Source: Osedax frankpressi (taxonomy: Eukaryota > Annelida > Polychaeta > Sabellida > Siboglinidae). Taken from it: a DNA stretch of 64,000 nt. The position numbers and the translations under genes are program-made. Location of the stretch: assembly GCA_964035775.1 (NCBI GenBank), contig OZ038315.1:1163459-1227458 (forward strand), read 5' to 3'. Under the pieces are notes generated by a model. That model was not told the origin of the DNA, did no database searches, and saw nothing but the letters and a program-made list of their open reading frames with translations. Below, piece by piece: positions 1-12,510 of this stretch (position 1 is its first letter; the number at the start of each line of letters is the position of its first letter).

Positions 1-479
1 ATATTAGGAGCTGGTTCTACCTTAGCTATATTTACATTCTAATAGATCCAAATATGAACACTATACTATTTTAAAAAATAATAAATTTTGGGTGTGTTTT
101 AGAACAATACATATATCTACGAAGATTTAAAATAATATTATATAATAATTAAGTATTTCATATAAAAATAATAACTTGAAAATAAACTATTTCTGAAATA
201 TCAGAAAATTAAACTCTTTCGGGTTATAATTTGATTATATTATACTTCTTTTATATTCATTATAATAAATATTCTAAATAATGACAGATATAAATACTTT
301 ATATAATAAACACAATGTAAAAGATAATCTAATAATTAGAATAAAAGTAATCAGCCTTTCAAGATGCAAGATTGCAGGATGAAAAATAATATCCTAAAAA
401 TAAAAAACAAACTTAATTTTGAAATAAATACTTAATCATAAAGCATGTATTGTATTATAATTTAATTTTATAAATATAA
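1..479. other. AT-rich intron end of TRAP1, no exon seen
   Basis: Very AT-rich sequence at the left edge. On the minus strand I looked for the next TRAP1 exon (after the residues LQDSSLIR) and found no matching open frame, so it should lie beyond the window. Confidence 0.5.
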
Positions 480-1399
480 GACAGTGTATAGGACAGTGTA
501 TAGGACAGTGTATAGGACAGTGTATAGGACAGTGTATAGGACAGTGTATAGGACAGTGTATAGGACAGTGTATAGGACAGTGTATAGGACAGTGTACGAG
601 GACAGTGTACGAGGACAGTGTACGAGGACAGTGTATAGGACAGTGTATAGGACAGTGTATAGGACAGTGTATAGGACAGTGTACAAGGACAGTGTATAGG
701 ACAGTGTATAGGACAGTGTATAGGACAGTGTATAGGACAGTGTATAGGACAGTGTATAGGACAGTGTATAGGACAGTGTATAGGACAGTGTATAGGACAG
801 TGTATAGGACAGTGTATAGGACAGTGTATAGGACAGTGTATAGGACAGTGTATAGGACAGTGTATAGGACAGTGTACAAGGACAGTGTATAGGACAGTGT
901 AGAGGACAGTGTATAGGACAGTGTATAGGACAGTGTATAGGACAGTGTATAGGACAGTGTATAGGACAGTGTACAGGACAGTGTATAGGACAGTGTATAG
1001 GACAGTGTATAGGACAGTGTATAGGACAGTGTATAGGACAGTGTACAAGGACAGTGTATAGGACAGTGTACAAGGACAGTGTATAGGACAGTGTATAGGA
1101 CAGTGTATAGGACAGTGTATAGGACAGTGTATAGGACAGTGTATAGGACAGTGTATAGGACAGTGTATAGGACAGTGTATAGGACAGTGTATAGGACAGT
1201 GTATAGGACAGTGTATAGGACAGTGTATAGGACAGTGTATAGGACAGTGTATAGGACAGTGTATAGGACAGTGTATAGGACAGTGTATAGGACAGTGTAT
1301 AGGACAGTGTACAAGGACAGTGTATAGGACAGTGTATAGGACAGTGTATAGGACAGTGTATAGGACAGTGTATAGGACAGTGTACGAGGACAGTGTACA
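480..1399. repeat. 12-bp minisatellite, unit GTATAGGACAGT, ~75 copies
   Basis: Near-perfect tandem array in the TRAP1 intron just downstream of exon 1485-1416 (sense = minus strand). Occasional 13-bp variants carry CGAG or CAAG in place of TAG and shift the phase. The unit has no CT on the plus strand, so the sense strand has no AG. The unit lacks stops in several frames and so gives long spurious open frames of the YTVL/IHCP/TLSY type. Confidence 0.97.
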
Positions 1400-1415
1400 A
1401 GAGAAGAGATGTAAC

Positions 1416-4400
1416 CTAATAAGAGAACTGTCCTGTAGTAATTCTCTGCTGAGATTCAAAGGAATGTCTTCACTATCCACGATTCCTGCATACAAAGATA
1501 ATTATAACTTCCCCCTCCTTCCTCTCACCTTCCCTCCTCTCCCCTCCCTCCCTCACCTCTCCTTCTCCCTCATCTCCCCCTCCCTCATCTCCCCCTCCCT
1601 CCTCTCCCCTCCATCCCTCCTCTCCCACTCCCTCCTCTCCTCCTCCTCCTTCCTCTTCTCCTCCCTCCTCTTCCCTTCCCTCCTCATCCCTCCTCTCCCA
1701 CTCCCTCCTCTCCTAGTCCCTCTTTTCCCTCTCCCCTCCTCCTCCCTCATCTCCCCTTCCCTCATCTCCTTCTCTTCCCTTCCCACATCTATTCTCCCCC
1801 TCCCTCCTCTTCCCTTTTCTCCAACTCGACCCTCTCCCCCTCCCTCCTCTCCTCTTTCCTCCTCTACCCCTCCTTCCTCTCCCCCTCCCTCCTCTCCCAC
1901 TCCTTCTTTCCCCTCCCTCCTCCCTTCTCCCCTCATTCTCTTCCCTTCTCCCCTCATTCTCTTCCCTTCCCACCTCTATTCTCCCCTTCCTCACCTCTAT
2001 TCACCCCTCCCTCCTCTCCCACTCCTTCCTCTCCCCCTACTTCCTCTCCACTTCCCTCCCTCCTCTCCCCCTCCCTATTCTCCACTTCCCTCCCTCCTCT
2101 CCCCTCCCCTTCCCTCCTCGCCCCTTCCATCCTCTCCCCTTCCTTCCTCTCCCCTTCACTCCTTCCCCCCGTCCCTCCTCTCTACTCACCACTTCCCTCC
2201 ACTCCCCTCATTCTCTTCCCTTCCCACCTCTATTCTCCCCTTCCTCACCTCTATTCACCCATCCCTCCTCTCTCCCCTCCCTCCTCTCCCCTCTCTTCTC
2301 CCTCCTCTCCCATCTCCCACTCCATCATCTACAACTCCCTCCTCTCCCACTCCATTCTCTCCCACTCCATCCTCTCCCACTCCCTCCTCTCATCTCCCCT
2401 TCCCTCCTCTCATCTCCCCTTCCCTCCTTTCCTCCTCCCCCCTCCCTCCTCTCTCCTTACCTCCCCTCCCTCCTCCGCCTCGCTACTATCCCACTCCCTC
2501 CTCTCCCCTCCCCTCTCCCCATTCCCCCTCCCTCCTCTCCCTTTACCTCCTCTCCCCTCCCTCCCTCCTCTCCCCTCCCTCCTCTCCCATCCCTCCTCTC
2601 TCCCCTCCCTCCTCTCCCACTCCCTCCTCTCCCCTCCATCCTCTCCTCTCCTCTCCCCTCCCTCCTCTCCCACTCCCTCCTCTCCCCTCCCTCTCTACTA
2701 TCCCCTACCTCCCCTCCTCCTCCCTCATCTCCCTTCATCTCCCCTCCCTCATCTCCCCCTCCCTTCTCCCCCTCTCTACTATCCCCTCCCCCCTCCTCTC
2801 CCTCCCTACTATCCCCCTCCCTATTATCCCCCTCCCTCATCTCCTCATCCCTCCTCTCCCACTCCCTCCCATCCCCTCTCCGCCTCTTCCCCTCCCTCTT
2901 CTGCCCCTCCCTCCTCTCTCCCTCCCTCCTCTCCCACTCCCTCCTCTCCTCTACCCTTCCCTCCTCTCCACCCTCTTCCCTCCTCACCTATATTCTCCCA
3001 TTCCCTCCTCTCCCACTCCCTCCTCTCCCCTCCCTCCCTCTCCCCTCCCTCCCCTCCCTCCTCTCTCCTCTCCCCCTCCCTCCTCCCCCTCCCTCCTCTC
3101 CCCTCCCTCCTCTCCCACTCCCCCTCTCCTCCTCTCCTCTCCTCTCCCACTCCCTCCTCTCCCCTCCCTCCCTCTCCCCTCCCTCCTCTCCCCCTCCCTC
3201 CTCTCCCCTCCCTCTCCCCCCTCCTCTCCCCCTCACATATCTCCCCTCCCTCCCCTCCCGCTCACCCTCCCTCCTCTTCCCTCCACTCCCTCCTCTCTCC
3301 CTCCCCTCCCTCTCCTCTCCCCTCCCCTCCTCTCCCCTCCCCTCTCCTCCTCTCCCCTCCACTCCCTCCTCTCTCCCTCCCCTCCTCTCTCCCTCCCCTC
3401 CTCTCTCCCTCCCCTCCTCTCCCCTCCCTCCTCTCCCCTCTCCCCTCTCTCCCCTTACCTCCTCTCCCCTTACCTCCTCTCCCCCTCCCTCCTCTCCCCC
3501 TCCCTCCTCTCCCCTCCCTCCTCTCCCCTCCCTCCTCTCCTCTCCCCTCCCTCCCCTCCCCTCTCCCCTCCCTCCTCTCCCCTCCCTCCTCTCCCCTCCT
3601 CTCCCCTCCCCCTCTCCTCCTCTCCCCCTCCCTCCTCTCCCCTCTCCCCTCCCTCCTCTCCCCTCCCCTCCTCTCCCCTCCTCTCCCTCTCTACTATCCC
3701 AGACTAACCCTTAACAAATCTTAACCACCTAGGAAGTATGTGGTTAGCTTTAGCAAGGATCATTACCTTGCGACTGTACAATGTAACTGCTACATCTGTC
3801 TCACGGCTCATGTCGTAAAGAGCTGTGCGGTGATGTAGTGTGTAGTTAGAGGTGTAGTGCGAGGTGCTAGGTGTAGGCAGCATGGACAAGACACTCACTT
3901 GGCTTATACTCCGGCACGTAGAACAAAGCCCTGATGTTCAGAGGAGCGTCTGCTTTGTAATGCAGATTGTAGCGAGGTTTGTCAAATGAGTTTGAAATGA
4001 ATCTGTAGAATTCGTCGTGCATATCATCTGTTACGTCCTTTGCATCCATAGTCCACAGGGCCTATTATAGAGTGACATGTGACATGTGGCACTTGAAGGG
4101 AGACAAGACGTAGTGAGATATGTGACATGCGGCAATTAGAAGGATGACATGTGGCATGTTAAAGGGATCAGGTGTAAATTTATAAATTGTCTAGGATTTT
4201 ATGTGGAAATTAAATTATAAAGTTTAAACTAATAATTACAAGAACTCACTTTATCCATCAACTTGGATATGAGTACATTTGTATTATAAAGTAAAGGAAG
4301 TAAGTTCTTGAATGAGAACTGTTATATTATAAAATAAATGAATTTTAAGTAAAGTAAGTACTTGAATAGTATTGATGAGTTTTCCATTTAGAAATATGGG

Positions 4401-7400
4401 AGCTCCAACGAAATTGCTGTATTTCTTTATGATATCTGTAAAATTACAAATAAGTGAAATTTTGAAAACTTTATTGGATTAATTAATAAATAATATTGAA
4501 ATTAAACTAAATTCAGAAAATCTCTGCAACTCTAAGTATTCTAATTCATTCCATTTTACATCAAATGCAATTCCTATCTTATCTACTGCAATTCCTATCT
4601 TATCTCCTGCAATTCCTATCTTATCTCTTGCAATTCCTATATTATCTCATGCAACTCCCAACCTTATTTCCTGAAATTCCTATATTATCTCATGCAACTC
4701 CCAACCTTATCTCCTGAAATTCCCAACCTTATTAACTACAATTCCTATCTTATCTCCTGCAATTCCTATCTTATCTCCTACAACTCCCAACCTTATCTCC
4801 TGCAACTCCCAATCTTATCTCCTGCAATTCCTATCTTATCTCCTGCAATTCCCAATCTTATCTCCTGAAAATCCTATATTATCTCCTGCAACTTCCAACC
4901 TTATCTCCTGCAATTCCTATCTTATCTCCTGCAATTCCCTATCTTATCTCTTGCAATTCCTATCTTATCTCATGCAACTCCCAACCTTATCTCCTGAAAT
5001 TCCTATCTTATCTCCTGCAATTCCTATCTTATCTCCTGCAATTCCCTATCTTATCTCTTGCAATTCCTATCTTATCTCATGCAACTCCCAACCTTATCTC
5101 CTGAAATTCCTATCTTATCTACTGCAATTCCTATCTTATCTCCTGCAATTCCTATATTATCTCCTGCAATTCCAATCTTATCTCCTATAACTCCCAATAT
5201 TATCTCCTGCAATTCCTATCTTATCTCCTGCAACTCCCAACCTTATCTCATGCAATTCCCAATCTTATCTCCTGTAATTCCTATCTTATCTCCTGCAATT
5301 CCTATCTTATCTCCTGCAACTCCCAACCTTATCTCCTGCAATTCCCAATTTTATCTCCTGTAATTCCTATTTTATCTCCTGTAATTCCTAACTTATCTCC
5401 TGTAATTCCTAACATTATCTCGAGCAATTGTATAGTTAACATATTATTCACGCCCGACATCACCCACTGATAGTGTTTTCTTTGGAGTAGTCATACTTAA
5501 TAAGACTACCCTCACATCCTTTCAATACTACAACACCTCTACACTCCCTACTACACCTCACTCAACTCCTACCTCTGATAGTATTATCTTTGGAGTAATC
5601 GTAACAGTCTCCCTTGAGATGCAAAATAATCTTAGTTCCTTGTTGAACATTGTCTGCATTTGTTATTGTGTAGGAACCAATACTGTGGGAGGAAGGTATG
5701 GGTTTAATGCGAGTTAGTGAGTTAAAGGTAATTTAAGGGAGGTTAATAGGGGTTCAATGAGGGATTAAGTTGATTATTTATTTTAAATAGAAAATAATAG
5801 TAAATTAGATTTTATTTCATCATTTATTATGTAATCAATTAATATTTTTATAAATATAGCTGATTCACACATATGTATTAATAATTATATTCTGTTATAC
5901 CTACCTTATAGACAATAAAACTCACTGTAATCCCCACTATAACCTGGTACTATTGTTAATCCACCCCAGGTCAATCAACGTCATCCTAGATTATACATGA
6001 ACCACTATATCCAGCAGATGCTGATAATACATTTACGCTGGCCCACATTACTGACCCAGTAATGAGTGAGAACGATGGCCCATTTTACTGACCCATCTGA
6101 AGTCCAGCAATGACCGACTTCCTCATCAAAGGATCTGGAATAGACTTCAACTTTATCGCAGACCATGAAGATTGAGTAGAATCCGACCCCAAACTGACCG
6201 ATGAGGTTTTTGTTGACCCCAGCATTGGCAATGGCATCATCTGTAGTCAACTCCTTCATGAACTCCTGATTTAAGAGATTATTTTGGGAACACATTATTG
6301 AGTCTGTGCATTGATGTCTTTTATGTATTCACATTAGACTAGATAATAATGATATCATAAAAGTTATAATATTTTAGCAATAAATAAATAAATAATTTAG
6401 GTAAATTAGTTTATAATAATAATATAAAATATATTGTTATAGCTGAATAAATATTTCTATTAGTATTATATTTTTATTAATCAATAATTTTAGAAAATTA
6501 GGAAATACAATTTATCTTTAGAATTATTATATACTTTATATGTATATAACAATAAATACTGTATTTTTTAAACTACAATTATTTCTAATTGAGTACATTT
6601 TATAACTTCTATCTATTGGGGAAATCATTGTTTAAAAACTAAAATACTTTAGTTTTGGTAGTACATTAATAGTACAATTAATAGTACAATTATAAATATA
6701 TTAATTCAAATTTTATATATACTATTGTTATCCCAATTTAATTGTTTATTAGTGACATTCAAAAAATGATTATTTCAATTATAAAACACATGTATCATTA
6801 TATCTATGGCATTTTTATAATAAAACAATAAGATAAGAGTTTATATTTTGTAATAATTTGTATAATTCATATATTGAATTATTTTTATTTATAGACATTG
6901 TTTTTTTGTATTTAAATGCAATATTTAATTTTATTTCACTACTCATTATATTCAACATTTGTGATTGGTAGTTTTAATTATATTTTATTATCTAATTAGA
7001 GATAATTAAATACTTTATCAATTTATATAATATAAATTAATTTTCTATTAAATTAGCATAGAAAAATTTTATTGTGTATAAAAATAATTAATCCATTATT
7101 AATCATTTTCGATACAATTAATTTTAAAATAAAATAAGGTCTATTGATCAAATATAAACAAAGATTAGGGAAATGGGAAAATAAATTATAGATATATTTT
7201 ATTAACAAATAAATAATAAAATTTAAATAAATCATTAATAGAATCATTAATAGAATATTACAATATACAACTGTACAAATTTATAAAATCCATTGCTTTT
7301 CAATTAACTAACCGCACTTCCTGACCTTGCTATTGTGCCCAAGTTTTTAATCAATTGTTCTTTTGTCATACCAATACCAGTGTCCTATAATTATAGTAGT

Positions 7401-9767
7401 ATTTTTGTATTATGACTACGAGATGCATAGTGAATATGTTACAACGTTTTACTTCAATACTTTAAAGATATATTTAATATACGATACTTCAATTCCATAT
7501 AGATCTATTTAAGATATAATCCTTCGGTGACTTATAAATCTCTATAGGGTTTAAAGTGATATTAATAGTTTTTAAAGTTTACCATATTGTAGGAAAGTTT
7601 TCTATAAAGTACTATATAATAAGATAGAGTACTATATATGTAAGATAAAGTACAATATATATGTAAGATAAAGTACCATATATATTTCTATAAGATAAAG
7701 TACTATATTTGTATACGATAAAGTACAATATTTATGTGTAGGATTAAGTAATATCTATATCTATATAAGATAAAGTACCGTATTAATATATTTGCAAATC
7801 TAAACCTGGATTGTAAATGTTTTCTTCTCCTCGTCGACTGCGATATGAATTTCTAGCTGAGAAGAGGTGTCACCACCAGTCTGGTCGTGTTCAATGGCCG
7901 CCATCGTCTGGTTGTAACGCAGTTTCTCGAGGGAATCACTGGCGTTGGAGATCAACTCGCGAATGAACACCTGCAAGGAGGTTTAAATGAAGTCAAGCGA
8001 CTAATCTCAAGAGATAATTACTGAGATAGAACTGCCAGTAATATCACCAAATTCAATTTCTTATTTCAATTGGTTCTAAAAGAATATTAATTATCAATAT
8101 TTTTGATAATTGCGTAAATCGGGGAGAAGTGACGATATTTGATTCGAGGACTCTGTGGTCTTTGCACAGTTTACAAGAATTTTAACTCCGGGGTCCAGTG
8201 CAACTCCACCTTAACCTTAATCTGAGATTTAATGTAGTCTAACCTTAATCCTACTCTGGAGAAGAACACAGAGAACACCTTGACCTTACTCTGGGTCACC
8301 GAGGTCATACAATATATCTATTCCGAGACACATTAGAATACCCATTAATTGGGGTCAAACCTCTTTGTCGGAATACAATGATCTTGCAACGATGTGAAGA
8401 AGTTTGCTTGTGTCAGCTTCAAATTTGTGGCTATCTGTATTGCCTGGGGTAGTTTAAGAAGTAGGTGAAAGGGTGGTATATGGTGTTTAGAATAAGTATA
8501 TGTACTATAGGTCATTGTATAGGAAGTAAAGAGAGATTATTAGTTAAATTAGCAGTAGTTTGGATTTTTGAATAAATAATTGTAGGTTTAATGTTTTTCA
8601 AACAATTATATTACTTTTTATTTATAAATTGTATTACTTTTTTGTACACTGAAGATTTACACACGTTTTTCTAATCGGAATTACACAAAATATAAAAAGG
8701 AATTTCTAAGTACACTGAAAACATCTTGACCTTTGCCTATTTACAAAGAAAGTAAAATTATTATTTTAAAAATATCAGCTATAAAATCTATATATTTTAC
8801 CTCTGTATTTTATTACTATATATTTTATCACTTACTTTCAATATAGATTTATATTATCTAATATATTTATTATATCTAATCAATTTTACAATGTCTATAT
8901 TTATATATGATATTAATTCAATAATTTAAATTAAATAATATTTAATTGAATTTTAAAATAAATATATCATGTGAGAAGGTGAAAATTCATTACGCCAGCA
9001 ATTTATGCTTTTATTGAACATTTTCTATTGTGGCAGGAATATTAATCATGTCGTAATTACACATCTTTTTTGGTGGGAATCGAATTCCGGCTGAAAAACT
9101 ACAGACTTTTTAAATGTGTACAACTCTTTATAGACATATATATATATATATATATACATATGTATATATACATATATATATATATGTATATGATGAAAAA
9201 GAATGTGATTGTGTGCATATTATGATATATATCAAATATAAACAATATTAATATTTACATAGAGTCTCATGTGAAATATAAATTGTATCATCAAGGAAAA
9301 TAAACTTTATTTAACCCTAAAAAACTTTGAAACCGAAATATAGATGATACAAGTATTTTATATAGTTACTTAAGATCCACAGAATGTATACGTTAGAGAA
9401 GGTTAGCGTAGGGTTTAATATACTGGTTATGTAGAGGGACGGTATCAACAACACTCTGCTTAGTAAACAAACATACCCGTCGAGCACTCATTGTCTTTAA
9501 TAATGCTGTGGTAGGGTTCAGGTTCGACTTCGTTGTCGGCGAGTACTTCCTGTTCAGCGGCGCCACCTGCAGTTTTACCTCCCACGACCCCATCGAACAA
9601 TTTATCGTATTTCGATTCGGTCTCTTTATCTTCCTTAGTATCTTTGGTGGCGTCGACGTCTGATTTAGTTCCTGCTTCCTGCGCGGTGCTGTAACACGAC
9701 GAGGCAGGGTTGCGAAGTGTCCTCCAACGTTGGTTGGTAAGCCTCGCTCCTCCAAAGTTACTGGCAC
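1416..9767 (-). CDS. TRAP1: TRAP1, mitochondrial HSP90-family chaperone, partial (first exon not found; 3' part beyond left edge)
   Basis: ATP-dependent HSP90 paralogue of the mitochondrial matrix. Ten exons read in order on the minus strand: 9767-9477, 8443-8361, 7970-7806, 7384-7313, 6265-6093, 5682-5573, 4435-4362, 4061-3899, 3822-3709, 1485-1416. All have AG/GT borders and compatible phases. The 9767 exon is rich in R, S and T ([13 protein letters not shown]) like a mitochondrial presequence, followed by an acidic linker and the YHSII segment typical of TRAP1. The GHKL ATPase follows: ARSLYSDKE and [17 protein letters not shown] (catalytic Glu and Asn box), DTGIGM, and GQFGVGFYS. The middle domain has [41 protein letters not shown] and [13 protein letters not shown] with the conserved catalytic Arg. 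The initiator exon must lie upstream of 9767, because this exon opens in phase 1 and its frame hits a stop upstream without an ATG. The C-terminal dimerisation part should lie left of position 1. Introns carry satellites at 480-1399, 1509-3700 and 4560-5415. Identity is very sure; the exact start is unknown. Confidence 0.95.
1509..3700. repeat. 2.2-kb polypyrimidine/polypurine satellite (CCCTCCTCTC-like)
   Basis: Almost pure C/T on the plus strand, built from variable CCCTCCTCTC-like units with sporadic CTACTATCCC or CTCATC insertions. It fills the TRAP1 intron between exons 3822-3709 and 1485-1416. The sense RNA is therefore GGAGAGG-rich. Long mirror-symmetric homopurine tracts are candidates for triplex (H-DNA) formation. 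Confidence 0.97.
4560..5415. repeat. 21-bp minisatellite, ~40 copies, degenerate
   Basis: Array of a 21-bp unit reading CTTATCTCCTGCAATTCC plus TAT, with frequent variants (CAACTCCCAAC; GAAATTCC). It lies in the TRAP1 intron between exons 5682-5573 and 4435-4362. It is more diverged than the other arrays in this gene, so probably older. Confidence 0.95.
5468..5500. pseudogene. Partial duplicate of the TRAP1 exon end at 5573-5606
   Basis: A stretch of about 30 bp (TAGTGTTTTCTTTGGAGTAG core) closely resembles the 3' end of exon 5682-5573 (TAGTATTATCTTTGGAGTAA core), which codes for [12 protein letters not shown]. It sits about 105 bp further along the same intron. The donor GT context is not conserved, so it looks like a small exon echo rather than a working exon. 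Confidence 0.5.
6266..7312. other. AT-rich TRAP1 intron, nothing recognised
   Basis: About 1 kb of very AT-rich intron between exons 7384-7313 and 6265-6093. No tandem array or open frame of note. Confidence 0.6.
8444..9476. other. AT-rich TRAP1 intron with a short TA/CA tract
   Basis: Intron between exons 9767-9477 and 8443-8361. It contains an alternating TA tract around 9137-9190 and otherwise no recognisable feature. Confidence 0.6.
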
Positions 9768-9855
9768 CTACGAGGGTGTAAAATTTAGCACTGCAATATG
9801 TGATTATAGGGTAGTAACTTTACATAGGTGTATAAGTGTGTTTATGGGATTCTTA

Positions 9856-10062
9856 ACTAGGTGATTTGTATAATTAAAGTTAGAAAATATTCCCAGAATA
9901 CAGTATTATATTTATACAGAATAAAGTATTATACATCATTTCACTTTATGAAATATTATTCTAAAAATATTCAATAATTTACTTTGAAAATGAATTCTAG
10001 TAAATCTAAATAAATTCCCAGAATTGAATGCCTCTAGTTTTATTTATTGTCCAGCAAATATT
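9856..10062. repeat. Dispersed repeat, copy A (~200 bp)
   Basis: Shares an extended similar stretch with 13231-13420. The best conserved core reads AATTCCCAGAATTG then CCTCTAGTTTTATTTATTGT then CCAGCA. Copies are roughly 80% alike by eye, same orientation. No terminal inverted repeats or coding remnant recognised; the family is unknown. Confidence 0.7.
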
Positions 10063-11864
10063 CACCGAGTCAATTTCGTTAAAACATCTGAACAATGACG
10101 AGTAAATCTTCTTCTTTTGTCTATTCATTTACACATTAGCCTTTCCCGGTTTTCAATGCCCACAACAACTAATCGACTGTTATACGATGATGATCATAAT
10201 CCATCTTATGACAGCAGTCATTGTTATAATAGAATGATTGCAATCGGTGAATATACTCATATCTCAATATTTAATACCAGGTGGACGTAAGAGAAATGCC
10301 AACAGATTCTTCATCAAATGTAAATATTAGGATACAACGGAATGTCATAATATTGCGGCGATCGAATTTGTTAGTCCATTTTACTCGATTATGAGATGAT
10401 TACGATGAGAACCCAGTTCTTAACATGTCTATTCTATCCACAGGATTACTTACTCAAACAAATTTACTATACTAGCTATGTTTACAATACCTAGAAACTT
10501 AATGTTGTTCAGAAAATATTTAATATTGAAATATCGCAGTGCAAGCTGTATAACAACCTCAATGAAATTATAATGTTGTATTGTAATATTTTGTGTAATA
10601 TATTAGATCTAGATTATTCTAAATTATTCTAGATTATTCCAATCATTCGAGACCCTGGAGTGAGTAAATACACATGCAATGATCTTGCATCTCACTGTTT
10701 ATGAAATATTCAATGTAACAATAACATGGTATTACTTTGTATATAGTTCAATTACATTGTTAATAAATGGGTGATAAAGATTATCTCTGTATATATATAT
10801 AAGAAACATTTAGATTGTACATCGTGCATAATACCTTACATCTTATTACGCATATTTTATTTATTTAAATGATCTAATTTAGAATATTAACAACAGGAAA
10901 GTGAATCACTCATGCATTGTAAAGGTCTTCGATAATTCAAAAATTGACACTAATACGTAAACATCAACTTGGACCCATATTTGAACAGAATAAACACATT
11001 TATTTTTTCTCCAGTCACATCAATAAATAAATAATATAAAATATATATAGTCTAAAATCGAAAAATGAATACTATCATAACTGAGTTCATTTAAATTAAA
11101 TATTTAATTTATATATAGTAAAACGTGATATTTTATAAAATATAAAGAGACGATAGGAAGGTGATTGAGAACTATTTCATAAATGTTATATTACTTTATT
11201 TTAAAACTGCATACATTTAAGAACTTTAAGATGTTAACCATTATTTGAAGTTATATAATTTCTTTTAGGTACTGATGATAAAACACGCCTAAGGAATATA
11301 TTATTCGCACGTGATAACATTATATTATTTATTTTTCAAACAATTTAAAATTAAAATTTATATATTAAAGTTAAAGGTTGAAAGGTTAAAGGTTGAAATA
11401 TTGTTCACAAACTTTAAAAATATAATACTTTTTATTCCAAACTATACTAATAATTATATTATTTAATTAATTATATGTTCTAAAGTTGAACTTATCTTTG
11501 TTAGTATTTTACGTTTTCATAAAAATATATGTTATACGTTAGTTTCTAAAAAAAATAGTGTCTAATTATTAACTTATTTCAAATAAGTATTGAACCTTCA
11601 TACAAAGTTTTAATAATTTGAATATTTAATTATATTGTGATTCCTATTAACTAACATTATTAGCAATATAAAGTATAAGTTTACTTTATAGTTATGTATT
11701 TATAACATATTAAGAATATACATTGTATAATTAAATACATATCGATTATATTAACAATTCAACAGTATTATAATTATAAGTAAGTATACTAATTACATGT
11801 AATAAACTAAGTTGAACTAATTATAATATAACTTATTTGAATACGAGTAATATAGTATATATAT
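10063..11864. other. AT-rich intergenic DNA between TRAP1 and the Mastermind gene
   Basis: No gene recognised. The missing TRAP1 first exon may lie in this stretch or further right, but no ATG-GT candidate with phase 1 could be singled out. Confidence 0.5.
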
Positions 11865-12012
11865 AAAAGTTATGTACAGAAATACACACTATGTACACAT
11901 TAATCATACATTTTTACTTTATTATGTGTATATTGCATATAAAATTTATATTGAAGCATAAAGCATATTTGGCATTAGTAGATTATAGTTACATTATTTG
12001 TATAGAATGATA
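11865..12012 (+). repeat. Left arm of a ~150-bp inverted repeat
   Basis: Reads nearly the same as the reverse complement of 12358-12510: AAAGTTATGTACA, CACATTAATCATACATTTT, TTTATTATGTGTAT, ATTTGGCATTAGTAGATTAT, ACATTATTTGTATAGAATG. Arms are roughly 85-90% alike with a loop of about 345 bp. It could be a fold-back element or a local inverted duplication. Confidence 0.85.
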
Positions 12013-12357
12013 TAATAATATATATAAATATGGTAACTATGATGTTTTATAGCTAAAAAAAATTGTATAGTAATTTTGTATAATTCGTTATTTATATGAT
12101 ATGTAAAATATAATTTTATATGACTATATTTGTAAACTATTTAAAAAATTATATATACTAAGTTAGTATCAAATATAGTGTTGATATTGTACTAATTCTA
12201 AAACTTCTGCACAAACTCAAAGTGATCATTTAAAATAAATATAATAAAAAGGATATTTTCAAAAATTTCTGAAAATAATTATCAAAGTCCCCCAGTAAAA
12301 TATTTTCCTTATTAATAAAATATACACTTTTCTTTGTTAATTTGTCAGCATATTCTC

Positions 12358-12510
12358 TACATTCTATACAAATAATGTAATTATAATCTACTAATGCCAA
12401 ATATGATTTGTGCCTCAATATAAGTTTTATATGCATTATACACATAATAAAGTTTAAAATGTATGATTAATGTGTACATAGCATGTATTTGTGTACATAA
12501 CTTTTATACT
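12358..12510 (-). repeat. Right arm of the inverted repeat
   Basis: Partner of 11865-12012 in opposite orientation. The minus strand here overlaps a 71-codon open frame (12445-12230, contains CIECREYADKLTKKS) that I do not recognise. Its left third comes from the repeat arm, so I do not call it a gene. Confidence 0.85.

Noticed and set aside
436-1495. Long YTVL/IHCP/TLSY frames on both strands
   Set aside because: Artefacts of the 12-bp repeat; only the TRAP1 exon 1485-1416 at their end is real.
1320-3707. 795-codon plus-strand open frame rich in S, P and L
   Set aside because: It is a translation of the polypyrimidine satellite, antisense to a TRAP1 intron; stop codons cannot be formed from C/T-only sequence.
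9393-9767. 124-codon minus frame beginning [11 protein letters not shown]
   Set aside because: It overlaps TRAP1 exon 9767-9477 in the wrong frame; the correct frame gives the presequence-like [13 protein letters not shown] and YHSII and fits the next exon.
10150-10260. Candidate TRAP1 first exon (minus strand, MTAVIRWIM-like frame followed by GTATAA)
   Set aside because: It would end in phase 0, whereas exon 9767-9477 needs phase 1.
12230-12445. 71-codon minus frame with CIECREYADKLTKKS
   Set aside because: Partly made of an inverted-repeat arm; no family recognised.
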